A DNA stretch of 64,000 nt from Burkholderia pyrrocinia (GTDB taxonomy: Bacteria > Pseudomonadota > Gammaproteobacteria > Burkholderiales > Burkholderiaceae): the NCBI RefSeq assembly GCF_003330765.1, contig NZ_CP024903.1, positions 620,001-684,000 on the forward strand, written 5' to 3'. The translations under genes were made by a program, and so were the position numbers. The notes beneath the pieces are model-generated. The model was not told where the DNA came from. It was given only the letters and a program-made list of their open reading frames with translations, and did not search any database. Numbering within the stretch: the first letter of the stretch is position 1; each line of letters starts with the position of its first letter. Below are positions 53,367 through 64,000 of this stretch, one piece after another.

Positions 53367-54919
53367 GACGGTTCTCCGTGGTGTTGTTCTTGCACCGGCG
53401 TGTCATACAGCGGCGCGACGGTGAGCATCAGCCCGTGGCGGCCCGTGACGCGCACGCGGCAACCGGCGGCCAGCGGCGCGCTGCTCGCGACGCGCCACCG
53501 CTCGCCGTGCACGAGCGCCCAGCCGGCAGCCGACGGCGCGGGGTCGCCGTCGCGCGGCTGGTCCGCATGCAGGCCGTCGTCGAGCACTTCGCCGATGCTG
53601 CCGAGCATCGCCTCGGCGCCCGTCACGACCGGGCGCCGCCGCGCGCGCAGCGCGACGCTCGACACGCCCGCGACGAGCAACCCGCCGCCGAGCGCGAGGC
53701 TCGCAATGACGGGCCACGGAATCCCGTAGCCGGGCACATCGGTGTCGATCAGCATCAGCGCGCCGATCGTGAACGACACGATCCCGCCGAAACCGAGCAC
53801 GCCGAAGGTCGGCAGGAACGCCTCGGCGACGAGGCAGCCGAGACCGAGCAGCACGAGGCCGAGGCCCGCATAGCTGATCGGCAGCAACTGCATCGCGAAC
53901 AGCCCGACCAGCAGGCAGATCGTGCCGGCGACGCCCGGCAGCACGAAGCCGGGGTTCGCGAATTCGAAGAACAGGCCGTAGATGCCGATCGTCAGCAGGA
54001 TCAGCGCGACGTTCGGATCGGCGATGATCAACAGGAAGCGGCTGCGCCAGTCGGGTTCGACCACGACGAGCGGCGCATGCGCGGTGGCGAGCCGCACCGT
54101 GCCGGCGGTGGTCGTCGCGCTGCGGCCATCGAGCTGGCGCGCGAGGTCGGCCGGATCCTGCGCGATCAGGTCGACGACGTGCTGCGCGCGCGCCTCGCTG
54201 GCCGACAGGCTGACGGCTTCGCGCACCGCGCGCTCGGCCCATTCGGCATTGCGCCCGCGCAACTGCGCGAGGCCGCGGATATAGGCCGAGGCGTCCTGCA
54301 TCGCCTTGCGGATCTCGGTCGATTGCGTGTCGGTCGGCAGCGCGGCCGGCGACGAGCCCGAGGCACCCGATGCACCCGACGTCCCGGCCGGGGGCGCCCG
54401 TGGCGCAGCGGGGTTCGCGCCCGGCGGCGCGGCGCCGCCGACGCCGATCTGCACGGGCGACGCCGCGCCGAGATTGGTGCCGGGCGCCATCGCCGCGAAG
54501 TGGCTCGCATAGACGATGTAGGTGCCGGCGCTCGCGGCCCGCGCGCCGCCCGGCGCGACGAACGCGGCGACCGGCACCGGCGAGCCGAGGATCGCCTTGA
54601 TGATCTGCCGCATCGACGTGTCGAGGCCGCCGGGCGTGTCGAGCTGCAGGATCGCGAGCGGCGCGTGCTCGCGCGCGGCGCGCTCGAGCGAGCGAACGAT
54701 GAAATCGGCGCTGGCCGGCCCGATCGCGCCGTTGATGGGGATCACGATGACCGGGCGAGCGGCGGGCGCCTCGACGGGCGCCGGCGCGGCGGCCACGGCA
54801 CACACGACGAGCAGCGCCGCGAACAGCGCGGCGCGCGCGACCCGCGCGGACAGCGGGTGACGGGGGCGGCCGTCGGGCGCGGAAGGCGCCGGCGGAGGCC
54901 CGTGACGGTGGAAGCGCAT
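53363..54919 (-). CDS. NfeD family membrane serine protease
   Basis: A 518-aa protein. A signal segment is followed by a ClpP-class protease domain ([21 protein letters not shown], then [19 protein letters not shown] with the nucleophile Ser). A proline/alanine/serine-rich insert lies in the middle (about 165-195). Then come four to five transmembrane helices and a C-terminal OB-fold NfeD domain. It cleaves the slipin C-terminus in known homologues. Confidence 0.93.
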   Translation of the reverse strand: MRFHRHGPPPAPSAPDGRPRHPLSARVARAALFAALLVVCAVAAAPAPVEAPAARPVIVIPINGAIGPASADFIVRSLERAAREHAPLAILQLDTPGGLDTSMRQIIKAILGSPVPVAAFVAPGGARAASAGTYIVYASHFAAMAPGTNLGAASPVQIGVGGAAPPGANPAAPRAPPAGTSGASGASGSSPAALPTDTQSTEIRKAMQDASAYIRGLAQLRGRNAEWAERAVREAVSLSASEARAQHVVDLIAQDPADLARQLDGRSATTTAGTVRLATAHAPLVVVEPDWRSRFLLIIADPNVALILLTIGIYGLFFEFANPGFVLPGVAGTICLLVGLFAMQLLPISYAGLGLVLLGLGCLVAEAFLPTFGVLGFGGIVSFTIGALMLIDTDVPGYGIPWPVIASLALGGGLLVAGVSSVALRARRRPVVTGAEAMLGSIGEVLDDGLHADQPRDGDPAPSAAGWALVHGERWRVASSAPLAAGCRVRVTGRHGLMLTVAPLYDTPVQEQHHGEPS

Positions 54920-55040
54920 CGGGGCGTCCGGGCGGCGCGCGGACGCGCGCTGTCCGGCTCGCGGAAAGGGCGTTGGCCCGATGCTTAAAGATTAGGCGGT
55001 TTCGGCGGAAAGCGCGAAGGCGCGGCCGCGCCGGCCGGAT

Positions 55041-56075
55041 TCAGCCCGCGCCGCCGCCCCGCGCGAGCACTTCGTCGCGATAGTCGGCCGGACTGCGGCC
55101 GCTCCATTTGCGAAACGCGCGGTAGAACGCGCTCGGCTCCGCGAAGCCGGTCGCGGCCGCGACGTCGGCGATCGTGCGGGCGGGGTCGGCCAGTGCCTCG
55201 AACGCGAGATCGCGCCGCAGCGTGTCCTTGATCGACTGGTACGCGTGGCCTTCCTGGTGCAGCTTGCGGCGCAGCGTGGCCTCGGCCACGTGCAGCCGCG
55301 CGGCCATCCCGCCCGCGCCCGGCCACGCGGCGGGCGGCATCCCGCGCAGCACCGCGCGCACCCGCTGCGCGAGCGCGTTCGGGTTGCGGTACTTGACGAT
55401 GAAGCTCGCCGGCGCGTTGCGCAGGAAGGTCTTCAGCGTCTTCGCGTTCTGCACGACCGGCAGCGTCGCGAATTCGGGATCGAAATCGACATACGAATCG
55501 GGCTCGTTGAAACGCATGTCGTCGCAGAACATCGACGGATATTCGTGGTCGGCGGGCGGCGTGTCGCAGCGGAAGCTCGCATGCAGCAGCGGGATGCGCC
55601 GCCCGATCAGCCAGCAGGTGAGCCCGTAGACGATGATGAAATAGGTCGCGTACGTGAACATCGCGGGCGTCGCGCCGTTGTTGCGGTGCACGAAGCGCAA
55701 CCGCACGCGCTGCGGGTTCGCGTCGAGTTCCGCGTGCAGGTCGTCGAGCACGCAGTGCATGAAATTCACCGCGCGCGCCATCGCGTGCAGCCCGTCGCGC
55801 GCGGACAGCGCGGCCTGGCTCATCGCGATGAAGCTGCCGCAGCGCATCGGGTGGCGATCCTGCCCAAAAAACTCGTCGTCGAGCGCGCGCGCAATCGCGT
55901 TCCACAGCGCGCCGTATTGCTGCGCGGACACGCGTGCGCGCGGTTGCCCAAGCAGCGCGGGCGCGATGCCGGCCTGCGCGAGCAGCGGCTCGGCCGCGAC
56001 GCCGCGCCGGGTGGCGAGCGCGACGCTGTAGGCGACGAGGCTGATCGCGATGGTTCCCTTGTCTTCCTGCTTCAT
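55041..56075 (-). CDS. AraC-family regulator, MmsR-like
   Basis: A 344-aa protein from ATG 56075. The N-terminal domain is the AraC-type arabinose-binding domain (VAYSVALATRRGVAAEPLLAQAGI), and the C-terminal HTH_18 carries LHVAEATLRRKLHQEGHAYQSIKDTLRRDLA and FAEPSAFYRAFRKWSGRSPADYR. It is divergent from the valine operon with a 137-base spacer, the usual place for its activator. Confidence 0.92.
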   Translation of the reverse strand: MKQEDKGTIAISLVAYSVALATRRGVAAEPLLAQAGIAPALLGQPRARVSAQQYGALWNAIARALDDEFFGQDRHPMRCGSFIAMSQAALSARDGLHAMARAVNFMHCVLDDLHAELDANPQRVRLRFVHRNNGATPAMFTYATYFIIVYGLTCWLIGRRIPLLHASFRCDTPPADHEYPSMFCDDMRFNEPDSYVDFDPEFATLPVVQNAKTLKTFLRNAPASFIVKYRNPNALAQRVRAVLRGMPPAAWPGAGGMAARLHVAEATLRRKLHQEGHAYQSIKDTLRRDLAFEALADPARTIADVAAATGFAEPSAFYRAFRKWSGRSPADYRDEVLARGGGAG

Positions 56076-57346
<1,271 letters not shown>

Positions 57347-57508
57347 GTCGCGCCGGCCGCGCCGGCGGCAGCGATACGCAGGGCACGAGGGCATGGCGGT
57401 GAACGCGGCACGCAACGACGTGACCGTGCGCCGCGCAACAGGGAATCGGGCATGCGCTGCAGTGCATGCGCCGGTTGACCGCGAGGCATGGAGACTGGAG
57501 ACAACACG

Positions 57509-59215
57509 ATGACGGTACAGGCATTCCTGGACGCACGCGACTTTCTGCTGCGCCATCGCACCGACTACGAAACCGCCTATCGCGATTTCGAATGGCCGGT
57601 GCTCGATGCGTTCAACTGGGCGCTCGACTACTTCGACCCGATGGCGCGCGGCAATGACCAGCCCGCGCTGTGGATCGTCGACGCGGCGACCGGCACGGGC
57701 GATCCGTATTCGTTCGCGCAGATGTCCGAGCGCTCGTCGCGGATCGCGAACTGGCTGCGCGCGATCGGTGTCGGGCGCGGCGACCGGATCCTGCTGATGC
57801 TGCCGAACCGTGTCGAGCTGTGGGACGCGATGCTCGCCGCGATGAAACTCGGTGCGATCGTGCTGCCCGCGACCACGCAACTGTCGGCCGACGACGTGCG
57901 CGACCGCGTGCAGATCGGCGGCGCGAAATACGCGATCGTCGACGAGAACGAAACCGCGAAATTCGAACAGCCGGGCCTCGGCCTCGCGCAGCAGATCGTC
58001 GCCGGCGCGCCGCGTGCGGGCTGGCTCGCGATGAACGACGGCTACGCGGCGAGCGCCGCGTTCGAGCCGGACGCGGTCACGCACGCGGGCGATCCGATGC
58101 TGCTGTACTTCACGTCGGGCACGACGTCGAAGCCGAAGCTCGTCGAGCATACGCACCGCACCTATCCGGTCGGCCATCTGTCGACGATGTACTGGGTCGG
58201 CCTGCAGCCGGGCGACATCCACTGGAACATCAGCTCGCCGGGCTGGGCGAAGCACGCGTGGAGCTGCTTCTACGCGCCGTGGAATGCGCAGGCGTGCGTG
58301 TTCGCATTCAACTACGCGCGCTTCGAGCCGAAGGTCGTGCTCGATGCGATCGTCAAATACCAGGTGACGACGCTGTGCGCGCCGCCGACGGTGTGGCGCA
58401 TGCTCGTGCAGCAGCCGCTCGCGTCGTTCGACGTGAAGCTGCGCGAGATCGTCGGCGCGGGCGAGCCGCTGAATCCCGAGATCATCGAGCGCGTGAAGAA
58501 GGCGTGGGGCATCGCGATCCGCGACGGCTACGGCCAGACCGAGACGACCTGCCTGATCGGCAACTCGCCGGGCCAGCCGGTCGTCGCGGGCTCGATGGGC
58601 CGGCCGCTGCCCGGCTACCGCATCGCGCTGCTCGATCCGGACGGCGCGGCCGTGACCGAAGGCGAGGTCGCGCTGCCGATCGGCGCCGATGCGCCGCGCC
58701 CGGTCGGGCTGATGAACGGCTACGCGAACAACCCCGACGCGACGACCTACGCGATGCGCGACGGCCATTACCGCACGTCGGACATCGCGATGCGCCGCGA
58801 CGACGGTTATTACGTGTATATCGGCCGCGCGGACGACGTGTTCAAGTCGTCCGACTACCGGCTGAGCCCGTTCGAACTCGAGAGCGTGCTGATCGAGCAT
58901 CCGGCGATCGCCGAGGCGGCCGTCGTGCCGAGCCCCGACCCCGTGCGGCTGTCGGTGCCGAAGACCTTCATCACGCTGCGGCAGGGCTACGAGGAAAGCC
59001 CCGCGCTCGCGCTGGAGATTTTCCGCTTCTCGCGCGAAAAGCTCGCGCCGTACAAGCGCATCCGCCGCCTGCAGTTCGCGGAGCTGCCGAAGACGATCTC
59101 GGGGAAGATCCGCCGCGTCGAGCTGCGCCGCCGCGAGATCGAGCGCGGCGACGACGCGACCGCGCGGATGCCCGGCGAATACTGGGAAGAAGATTTCGCC
59201 GCCGAGCTGAAATGA
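57509..59215 (+). CDS. Acyl-CoA synthetase (AMP-forming, ANL superfamily)
   Basis: A 568-aa protein from ATG 57509 with GGAG eight bases upstream. ANL motifs: A3 YFTSGTTSKPKLVEHTH, A5 DGYGQTETT, A7 YRTSDIAM and IGRADDVFKSSDYRLSP, A10 Lys in LPKTISGKIRRVELR. It activates a carboxylic acid to acyl-CoA. Within this operon it could load isobutyrate or a similar acid; substrate is inferred. Confidence 0.93.
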   Translation: MTVQAFLDARDFLLRHRTDYETAYRDFEWPVLDAFNWALDYFDPMARGNDQPALWIVDAATGTGDPYSFAQMSERSSRIANWLRAIGVGRGDRILLMLPNRVELWDAMLAAMKLGAIVLPATTQLSADDVRDRVQIGGAKYAIVDENETAKFEQPGLGLAQQIVAGAPRAGWLAMNDGYAASAAFEPDAVTHAGDPMLLYFTSGTTSKPKLVEHTHRTYPVGHLSTMYWVGLQPGDIHWNISSPGWAKHAWSCFYAPWNAQACVFAFNYARFEPKVVLDAIVKYQVTTLCAPPTVWRMLVQQPLASFDVKLREIVGAGEPLNPEIIERVKKAWGIAIRDGYGQTETTCLIGNSPGQPVVAGSMGRPLPGYRIALLDPDGAAVTEGEVALPIGADAPRPVGLMNGYANNPDATTYAMRDGHYRTSDIAMRRDDGYYVYIGRADDVFKSSDYRLSPFELESVLIEHPAIAEAAVVPSPDPVRLSVPKTFITLRQGYEESPALALEIFRFSREKLAPYKRIRRLQFAELPKTISGKIRRVELRRREIERGDDATARMPGEYWEEDFAAELK

Positions 59216-59328
59216 CGTGACCGGGCCGCGGGCCGTGCGCCGCACTGAAGCGGCCGCGCCGCAGCCGACCTGAACCGGCCGCCCGTACGGTATTCCATGC
59301 GGGCGGCGTTCTGAAGGAGAAAGGATCG

Positions 59329-60858
59329 ATGAACGCGAATTCGACGCCCCGCACGGGGCAAGACGTGCCGACGGTCAAGCTGCTGATCGACGGCGCCTTC
59401 GTCGAGTCCGCCACGAACGAGTGGCGCGACATCGTCAACCCGGCGACGCAGCAGGTGCTCGCGCGCGTGCCGTTCGCGACCGTGGCGGAAGTCGACGCGG
59501 CCGTGCAGGCCGCGCACGCCGCCTATGCGACGTGGAAGAACACGCCGATCGCCGCACGCATGCGCATCATGCTGAAGTTCCAGGATCTGGTGCGCTCGAA
59601 CCAGCAGCGCATCGCGAAGACGCTGACGGCCGAGCAGGGCAAGACGATTCCCGATGCCGAAGGCGACATCTTCCGCGGTCTCGAAGTGGTCGAGCACGCA
59701 TGCTCGGTCGGCTCGCTGCAGCTCGGCGAATTCGCGGAGAACGTTGCGGGCGGCGTCGACACCTACACGCTGCGCCAGCCGCTCGGCGTGTGCGCGGGCA
59801 TCACGCCGTTCAACTTCCCCGCGATGATTCCGCTGTGGATGTTCCCGATGGCGATCGTGTGCGGCAATACGTTCGTGCTGAAACCGTCCGAGCAGGACCC
59901 GATGTCGACGATGGAACTCGTCGAGCTCGCGGTCGAGGCCGGGATACCAAAAGGTGTACTGAACGTCGTGCACGGCGGCAAGGAAGTCGTCGACGCGATC
60001 TGCTCGCATCCGCTCGTGAAGGCGATCTCGTTCGTCGGCTCGACGGCGGTCGGCACGCACGTGTACAACCTCGGCAGCGCGAACGGCAAGCGCGTGCAGT
60101 CGATGATGGGTGCGAAGAACCATGCGGTGGTGTTGCCCGATGCAAACCGCGAGCAGACGATCAATGCACTCGTCGGTGCCGGCTTCGGCGCGGCGGGGCA
60201 GCGCTGCATGGCGACGTCGGTCGCGGTGCTGGTGGGCGACGCGCGCGACTGGCTGCCCGATCTCGTCGCAAAGGCGAAGCTTTTGAAGGTGAACGCGGGC
60301 GCGGAAGCCGGCACCGACGTCGGCCCGGTCGTGTCGAAGACCGCGAAGGAGCGCATCCTGTCGCTGATCGAAGCAGGCGTGGACGAAGGCGCGAAGCTCG
60401 AACTCGACGGCCGCGACGTGACGGTGGCCGGCTACGAAAGCGGCAACTTCATCGGCCCGACGATCTTCTCGGGCGTGAATACCGACATGTCGATCTACAC
60501 GCACGAAATCTTCGGCCCGGTGCTCGTCGTGCTCGAAGCCAACACGCTCGACGAAGCGATCGCGCTCGTCAACGCGAATCCGTTCGGCAACGGCGTGGGG
60601 TTGTTCACGCAGAGCGGCGCGGCCGCGCGCAAGTTCCAGAGCGAGATCGACATCGGCCAGGTCGGCATCAACATCCCGATTCCGGTGCCGGTGCCGTTCT
60701 TTAGCTTTACCGGTTCGCGCGGGTCGAAGCTCGGCGATCTCGGCCCGTACGGCAAGCAGGTCGTGCAGTTCTACACGCAGACGAAGACGGTCACCGCGCG
60801 CTGGTTCGACGACGACACGACGGCCGGCCCGGTGAATACGACGATTCGGCTGCATTGA
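59329..60858 (+). CDS. mmsA: Methylmalonate-semialdehyde dehydrogenase (CoA-acylating)
   Basis: A 509-aa aldehyde dehydrogenase of the MmsA class. [12 protein letters not shown] and [34 protein letters not shown] are MmsA hallmarks. The catalytic Cys is in [12 protein letters not shown], and the ending [36 protein letters not shown] is diagnostic. It converts methylmalonate semialdehyde to propionyl-CoA. GGAGAAAGG precedes the ATG. Confidence 0.97.
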   Translation: MNANSTPRTGQDVPTVKLLIDGAFVESATNEWRDIVNPATQQVLARVPFATVAEVDAAVQAAHAAYATWKNTPIAARMRIMLKFQDLVRSNQQRIAKTLTAEQGKTIPDAEGDIFRGLEVVEHACSVGSLQLGEFAENVAGGVDTYTLRQPLGVCAGITPFNFPAMIPLWMFPMAIVCGNTFVLKPSEQDPMSTMELVELAVEAGIPKGVLNVVHGGKEVVDAICSHPLVKAISFVGSTAVGTHVYNLGSANGKRVQSMMGAKNHAVVLPDANREQTINALVGAGFGAAGQRCMATSVAVLVGDARDWLPDLVAKAKLLKVNAGAEAGTDVGPVVSKTAKERILSLIEAGVDEGAKLELDGRDVTVAGYESGNFIGPTIFSGVNTDMSIYTHEIFGPVLVVLEANTLDEAIALVNANPFGNGVGLFTQSGAAARKFQSEIDIGQVGINIPIPVPVPFFSFTGSRGSKLGDLGPYGKQVVQFYTQTKTVTARWFDDDTTAGPVNTTIRLH

Positions 60859-60876
60859 GCGGCGGAGGACACGAAA

Positions 60877-61776
60877 ATGAAAATCGGATTTATCGGCCTC
60901 GGCCACATGGGTGCGCCGATGGCGCTGAACCTGTTGAAAGCCGGCCACGAAGTGCACGCGTTCGACTTGAGCGCCGACGCATTGCGTGCACTGCAGGACG
61001 CCGGCGCGCAGGTTGCCGCGTCGCCGCGCGATGCCGCATCCGGCGCGACGTTCGTGATCACGATGCTGCCGGCCGCGCCGCACGTGCGCTCGGTGCTGAC
61101 CGGCGAAAACGGCGTGCTGGCCGGCCTCGGCGCGGGCGCGACCGTGATCGATTCGAGCACGATCGACCCGGCGAGCGCGCAGGCGTTCGGCGCGCTCGTG
61201 CGCGAGCACGGCGGCGCGTTCGTCGATGCGCCGGTATCGGGCGGCACCGGCGGCGCGGCGGCCGGCACGCTTACCTTCATGGTCGGCGGCAGCGACGCCG
61301 ATTTCGAGCGCGTGAAGCCCGTGCTCGCCGGCATGGGCAAGAACATCGTCCACTGCGGCGCGACGGGCATGGGGCAGGTCGCGAAAGTCTGCAACAACCT
61401 CGTGCTCGGCATCTCGATGGCGGCCGTATCGGAGGCGATGTCGCTCGGCGTCGCGCTCGGCATCGACCCGAAGGTGCTGGCCGGCATCGTCAACACGTCG
61501 ACCGGCCGTTGCTGGAGCTCGGACACGTACAACCCGTATCCGGGCGTGATCGACACCGCGCCGTCGTCGCGCGGCTACTCGGGCGGCTTCGGTACCGACC
61601 TGATGCTGAAGGATCTCGGCCTCGCGAACGACGCCGCGAAGCAGGCGCGCCAGCCCGTCTATCTCGGCGCGCTCGCGCAGCAGCTGTACCAGACGATGAG
61701 CAGCCGCGGCGACGGGCAGCTCGATTTCTCGGCGGTGATTCGCCTGTACCAACCGGCAACCAAGAAGGACGCGTGA
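60877..61776 (+). CDS. mmsB: 3-Hydroxyisobutyrate dehydrogenase
   Basis: A 299-aa protein. N-terminal NAD motif MKIGFIGLGHMGAPMALNL, the substrate motif FVDAPVSGGTGGAAAGTLTFMVGG, the catalytic Lys in GMGQVAKVCNNLVLGI and the DLMLKDLGLAND block. It oxidises 3-hydroxyisobutyrate to methylmalonate semialdehyde for MmsA. Its stop overlaps the next start (TGATG). Confidence 0.96.
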   Translation: MKIGFIGLGHMGAPMALNLLKAGHEVHAFDLSADALRALQDAGAQVAASPRDAASGATFVITMLPAAPHVRSVLTGENGVLAGLGAGATVIDSSTIDPASAQAFGALVREHGGAFVDAPVSGGTGGAAAGTLTFMVGGSDADFERVKPVLAGMGKNIVHCGATGMGQVAKVCNNLVLGISMAAVSEAMSLGVALGIDPKVLAGIVNTSTGRCWSSDTYNPYPGVIDTAPSSRGYSGGFGTDLMLKDLGLANDAAKQARQPVYLGALAQQLYQTMSSRGDGQLDFSAVIRLYQPATKKDA

Positions 61777-62564
61777 TGATCGAACTGGACTACGTCGACG
61801 ACGGCGCGATCGCGTGCGCGACGCTCAAGCGTCCGCCCGCGAACGCCTTTACCGCCGACGGGCTGCAGCAGCTGCAGGAAACCGTCGCAGAACTGAATGC
61901 AAACCCGCACGTGCGCGCCCTGGTGATCACGGGCGACGGTCCGAAGTTCTTCAGCGCGGGCGCCGACCTCAACACGTTCGCCGACGGCGACCGCGCGGTC
62001 GCGCGTGAGATGGCGTCGCGCTTCGGCGCGGCGTTCGAGGCGCTGCACGATGCGCGCGTCGTGACGATCGCGGCGATCAACGGCTATGCGATGGGCGGCG
62101 GCCTCGAATGCGCGCTTGCGTGCGACCTGCGGATCGCCGAGACGCATGCGCAGATGGCGCTGCCCGAGCCGTCGGTCGGCCTGCTGCCGTGCGGACTCGG
62201 CACGCAGACGCTGCCCTGGCTCGTCGGCGAAGGCTGGGCGAAGAAGATCATCCTGACCGGCGCGCGCGTCGACGCGGCGACGGCGCTCAGGATCGGCCTC
62301 GTGGAAGACGTGGTCGACAGCGGCGCGGCGCGCGACGCGGCACTCGCGCTGGCGCGCAACGTCGCGCGGCAGAGCCCGCACGCGGTCGCGTACAGCAAGG
62401 AGCTGATCGGCCTCGCGCGCCGCGGCGTGCCGCGCGGTGCGGCGCTCGCGGTCGAGCGCGAACGCTTCGTCGACCTGTTCGACACGAACGATCCGCGCGA
62501 AGGCGTGGCCGCGTTTCTCGGCAAGCGTGCGCCGCAATGGCATGAGGGAGAGCAGGAACGATGA
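61776..62564 (+). CDS. Enoyl-CoA hydratase
   Basis: A 262-aa crotonase. Oxyanion-hole motifs FFSAGADLNTF and INGYAMGGGLECALACD; MALPEPSVGLLPCGLGTQTLPWLVGEGWA follows with the family Glu position. In the valine pathway it hydrates methacrylyl-CoA to 3-hydroxyisobutyryl-CoA. It is coupled to mmsB. Confidence 0.93.
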   Translation: MIELDYVDDGAIACATLKRPPANAFTADGLQQLQETVAELNANPHVRALVITGDGPKFFSAGADLNTFADGDRAVAREMASRFGAAFEALHDARVVTIAAINGYAMGGGLECALACDLRIAETHAQMALPEPSVGLLPCGLGTQTLPWLVGEGWAKKIILTGARVDAATALRIGLVEDVVDSGAARDAALALARNVARQSPHAVAYSKELIGLARRGVPRGAALAVERERFVDLFDTNDPREGVAAFLGKRAPQWHEGEQER

Positions 62565-63700
62565 GCACGCCGGTCACGACTCACGACACCTTGGCGGAGC
62601 ACGCGCCCGAGGTGCTGTTCCGCGTGGTGAACCGCGTGGCGCTGATCACGCTGAACCGGCCGGCCGCGCTCAACGCGCTGTCGTACGCGATGATCGGCGA
62701 GCTGGCCGCGCTGCTCGAGCGCTGCCGCAACGACGACCAGATCGTCGCGGTCGTGCTGCGCGGCGCGGGCGAGAAGGGCTTCTGCGCGGGCGGCGACGTG
62801 CGCGCGCTGTACAGGATGGTGGCGCAGCGCGAAACCTGGCTGCCGTTCTTCGTCGACGAATACCGGCTCGACTACGCGATCCACACGTTTCCGAAGCCGG
62901 TGGTCGCGCTGATGGACGGCGTGACGATGGGCGGCGGCATGGGCCTCGCGCAAGGCGCGGCGCTGCGCGTCGCGACCGAGCGCAGCAAGATCGCGATGCC
63001 GGAGACCCGCATCGGCCTCGTGCCGGATGTCGGCGCCACGCATTTCCTGTCGCGCATGCCGGTCGAACTCGAACTGTACGTCGGGCTGACCGGCGCGATG
63101 CTGTCGGGCGCCGACGCGCTGACCGCGAAGCTCGCGGACCTGTGCGTGCCGTCCGCGTGGCTCGATACGTTCGAAGCGCGCATCGAAGGCGTCAAGTGGG
63201 ACGGCGATGCATTGCCGGCGCTGCGCAAGGTGTTCGAGCCGCCGTGCAACGTCGTGCCGCACGCGGTGCTTGACAGCCAGATGCCATGGATCGTCCGCCA
63301 CTTCGACAAGCGTTCGACCGTCGAGCGGATCGTCGCGACGCTGACGCAGGATCTCGCGCGCGACGAGCTGTCGCGCGAGCACCGTCAGTGGCTGCAGGCG
63401 ACGCTCGACGCGCTGTCCGGCCATTCGCCGACGATGCTGCACGTGACGCGCGAAGCGCTGCTGCGCGGCCGGCAGATGACGCTCGCCGAATCGTTCCGGA
63501 TGGAGCTTGGCATCGTCGCGCGCGCGATCGAGGAAGGCGACTTCTGCGAGGGCGTGCGCGCGCATCTGGTCGACAAGGATCGCAAGCCGCGCTGGGCGCC
63601 CGCGTCGCTCGTCGAACTGCGCGCCGAACGCGTGCGGCATTTCCTGACGTCGCCATGGAAGCTGTTTGCGCATCCGCTCGCCGATCTAGGCGCCGCGTGA
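62561..63700 (+). CDS. 3-Hydroxyisobutyryl-CoA hydrolase
   Basis: A 379-aa protein of the HIBYL-CoA hydrolase branch of the crotonases. Key parts are LRGAGEKGFCAGGDVRALY, DGVTMGGGMGLAQGAALRVATE, MPETRIGLVPDVGATHFLSRMP and the C-terminal ECH_2 tail. It releases CoA to give 3-hydroxyisobutyrate for MmsB. Its start overlaps the hydratase stop by four bases. Confidence 0.95.
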   Translation: MSTPVTTHDTLAEHAPEVLFRVVNRVALITLNRPAALNALSYAMIGELAALLERCRNDDQIVAVVLRGAGEKGFCAGGDVRALYRMVAQRETWLPFFVDEYRLDYAIHTFPKPVVALMDGVTMGGGMGLAQGAALRVATERSKIAMPETRIGLVPDVGATHFLSRMPVELELYVGLTGAMLSGADALTAKLADLCVPSAWLDTFEARIEGVKWDGDALPALRKVFEPPCNVVPHAVLDSQMPWIVRHFDKRSTVERIVATLTQDLARDELSREHRQWLQATLDALSGHSPTMLHVTREALLRGRQMTLAESFRMELGIVARAIEEGDFCEGVRAHLVDKDRKPRWAPASLVELRAERVRHFLTSPWKLFAHPLADLGAA

Positions 63701-63704
63701 TTGC

Positions 63705-63728
63705 CCGACGCGCCGCGCGGCGCGTCGG
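63705..63728. terminator. Palindromic terminator between convergent genes
   Basis: Perfect 24-base palindrome (arms of 12) between the hydrolase stop at 63700 and the LysR stop at 63741, followed by TTTC. Confidence 0.7.
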
Positions 63729-63740
63729 TTTCAATTCGTC

Positions 63741-64000
63741 CTAGCGCTCGATCATCGGCGGAACCGCCTGCGCAAGCGCGTCGATCACGCAGCGTGTCTT
63801 GCGCGGCAGGTAGCGCGTCTTCGGCCAGAGCGCGTGAATGTCGCCTTCGCAGACGAAGCAGCGGTCGAGTACGACCGTCATCTCGCCGCGCTTCACGTAG
63901 TAATCGAGCAGCCAGCTCGGCAGCCACGCGATCCCGAACCCCGACGCGCCGGCCGTCGCGATCGCCTGCACGTCGTCGAAACTCAGTTGATGCTGCATGT
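63741..64000 (-). CDS. LysR-family regulator, C-terminal part (cut by window edge)
   Basis: The last 86 residues or so of a LysR substrate-binding domain (LSFDDVQAIATAGASGFGIAWLPSWLLDYYVKRGEM and LWPKTRYLPRKTRCVIDAL). The stop is at 63741 and the start lies beyond the window. It is convergent with the valine operon, so probably not its regulator. Confidence 0.88.
   Translation of the reverse strand, partial: MQHQLSFDDVQAIATAGASGFGIAWLPSWLLDYYVKRGEMTVVLDRCFVCEGDIHALWPKTRYLPRKTRCVIDALAQAVPPMIER

Noticed and set aside
58987..61752. 921-codon open frame on the minus strand
   Set aside because: Antisense shadow of mmsA and mmsB; no recognisable domain.

Overview
The window looks like a chromosome segment of a Burkholderia, probably of the cepacia complex. 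This is judged from the high-GC codon use, the family content (DUF2917, DUF1488, DUF2946, a porin of the Burkholderia OpcP/Omp38 kind, AcoR-like and MmsR-like regulators) and the gene orders. No database search was possible, so the species is not claimed.

Positions 36-25132 hold a type VI secretion system (T6SS). A leftward arm (tssK, tssL, and an OmpA protein with a TssM-like N-terminal half) diverges across an AT-rich spacer from a rightward arm: a 40-codon leader ORF, tssB, tssC, vgrG, a cargo module, a PAAR gene, an unknown membrane protein, tssM, tssA, tssF, tssG and tssJ. The cargo module (8988-13681) has one large effector, an M23-like endopeptidase plus SH3 part followed by a GH108-type muramidase part, then three exported small proteins that are probable immunity proteins. 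The last 200 codons of the effector and most of the immunity genes are clearly AT-rich, so the tip and its immunity genes look swapped in. tssG is split by an intact IS2-group (IS3 family) element with a clean 5-bp target duplication. The system is therefore probably inactive in this strain unless it has a second TssG. tssE, hcp and clpV are not in the window. An RsiV-like periplasmic protein follows at 25513.

Positions 27367-35474 hold metabolic accessory genes: an NmrA-like NAD(P)-binding protein with the remnant of a classical SDR in front of it, two paralogous dienelactone-hydrolase-like proteins, a phthalate-dioxygenase-reductase-type flavoprotein with no oxygenase beside it, a trimeric porin, two very small ORFs and a CoA-transferase. 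A tRNA-Leu(GAG) with a terminator follows, then an LRR-protein kinase.

Positions 37202-41972 hold a leftward copper handling group (DUF2946, CopC, PCuAC and a small membrane protein), an SRPBCC protein, a 2Fe-2S ferredoxin and an AcoR-like sigma54 activator. Upstream of that activator lies a tandem array of hairpin elements (41988-42268). A degenerate single copy sits upstream of an M24 peptidase gene at 50691.

Positions 42550-54919 hold small conserved genes, a purine permease, a leftward three-gene group (M24 peptidase, alpha/beta-hydrolase-SDR fusion, PF10118 metal-dependent hydrolase), a Tat-exported HAD phosphatase, and a slipin/NfeD pair.

Positions 55041-63700 hold a valine degradation operon controlled by a divergent AraC-type regulator: acyl-CoA dehydrogenase, acyl-CoA synthetase, mmsA, mmsB, enoyl-CoA hydratase and 3-hydroxyisobutyryl-CoA hydrolase. 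It ends at a perfect palindromic terminator facing a LysR gene that runs off the right edge.
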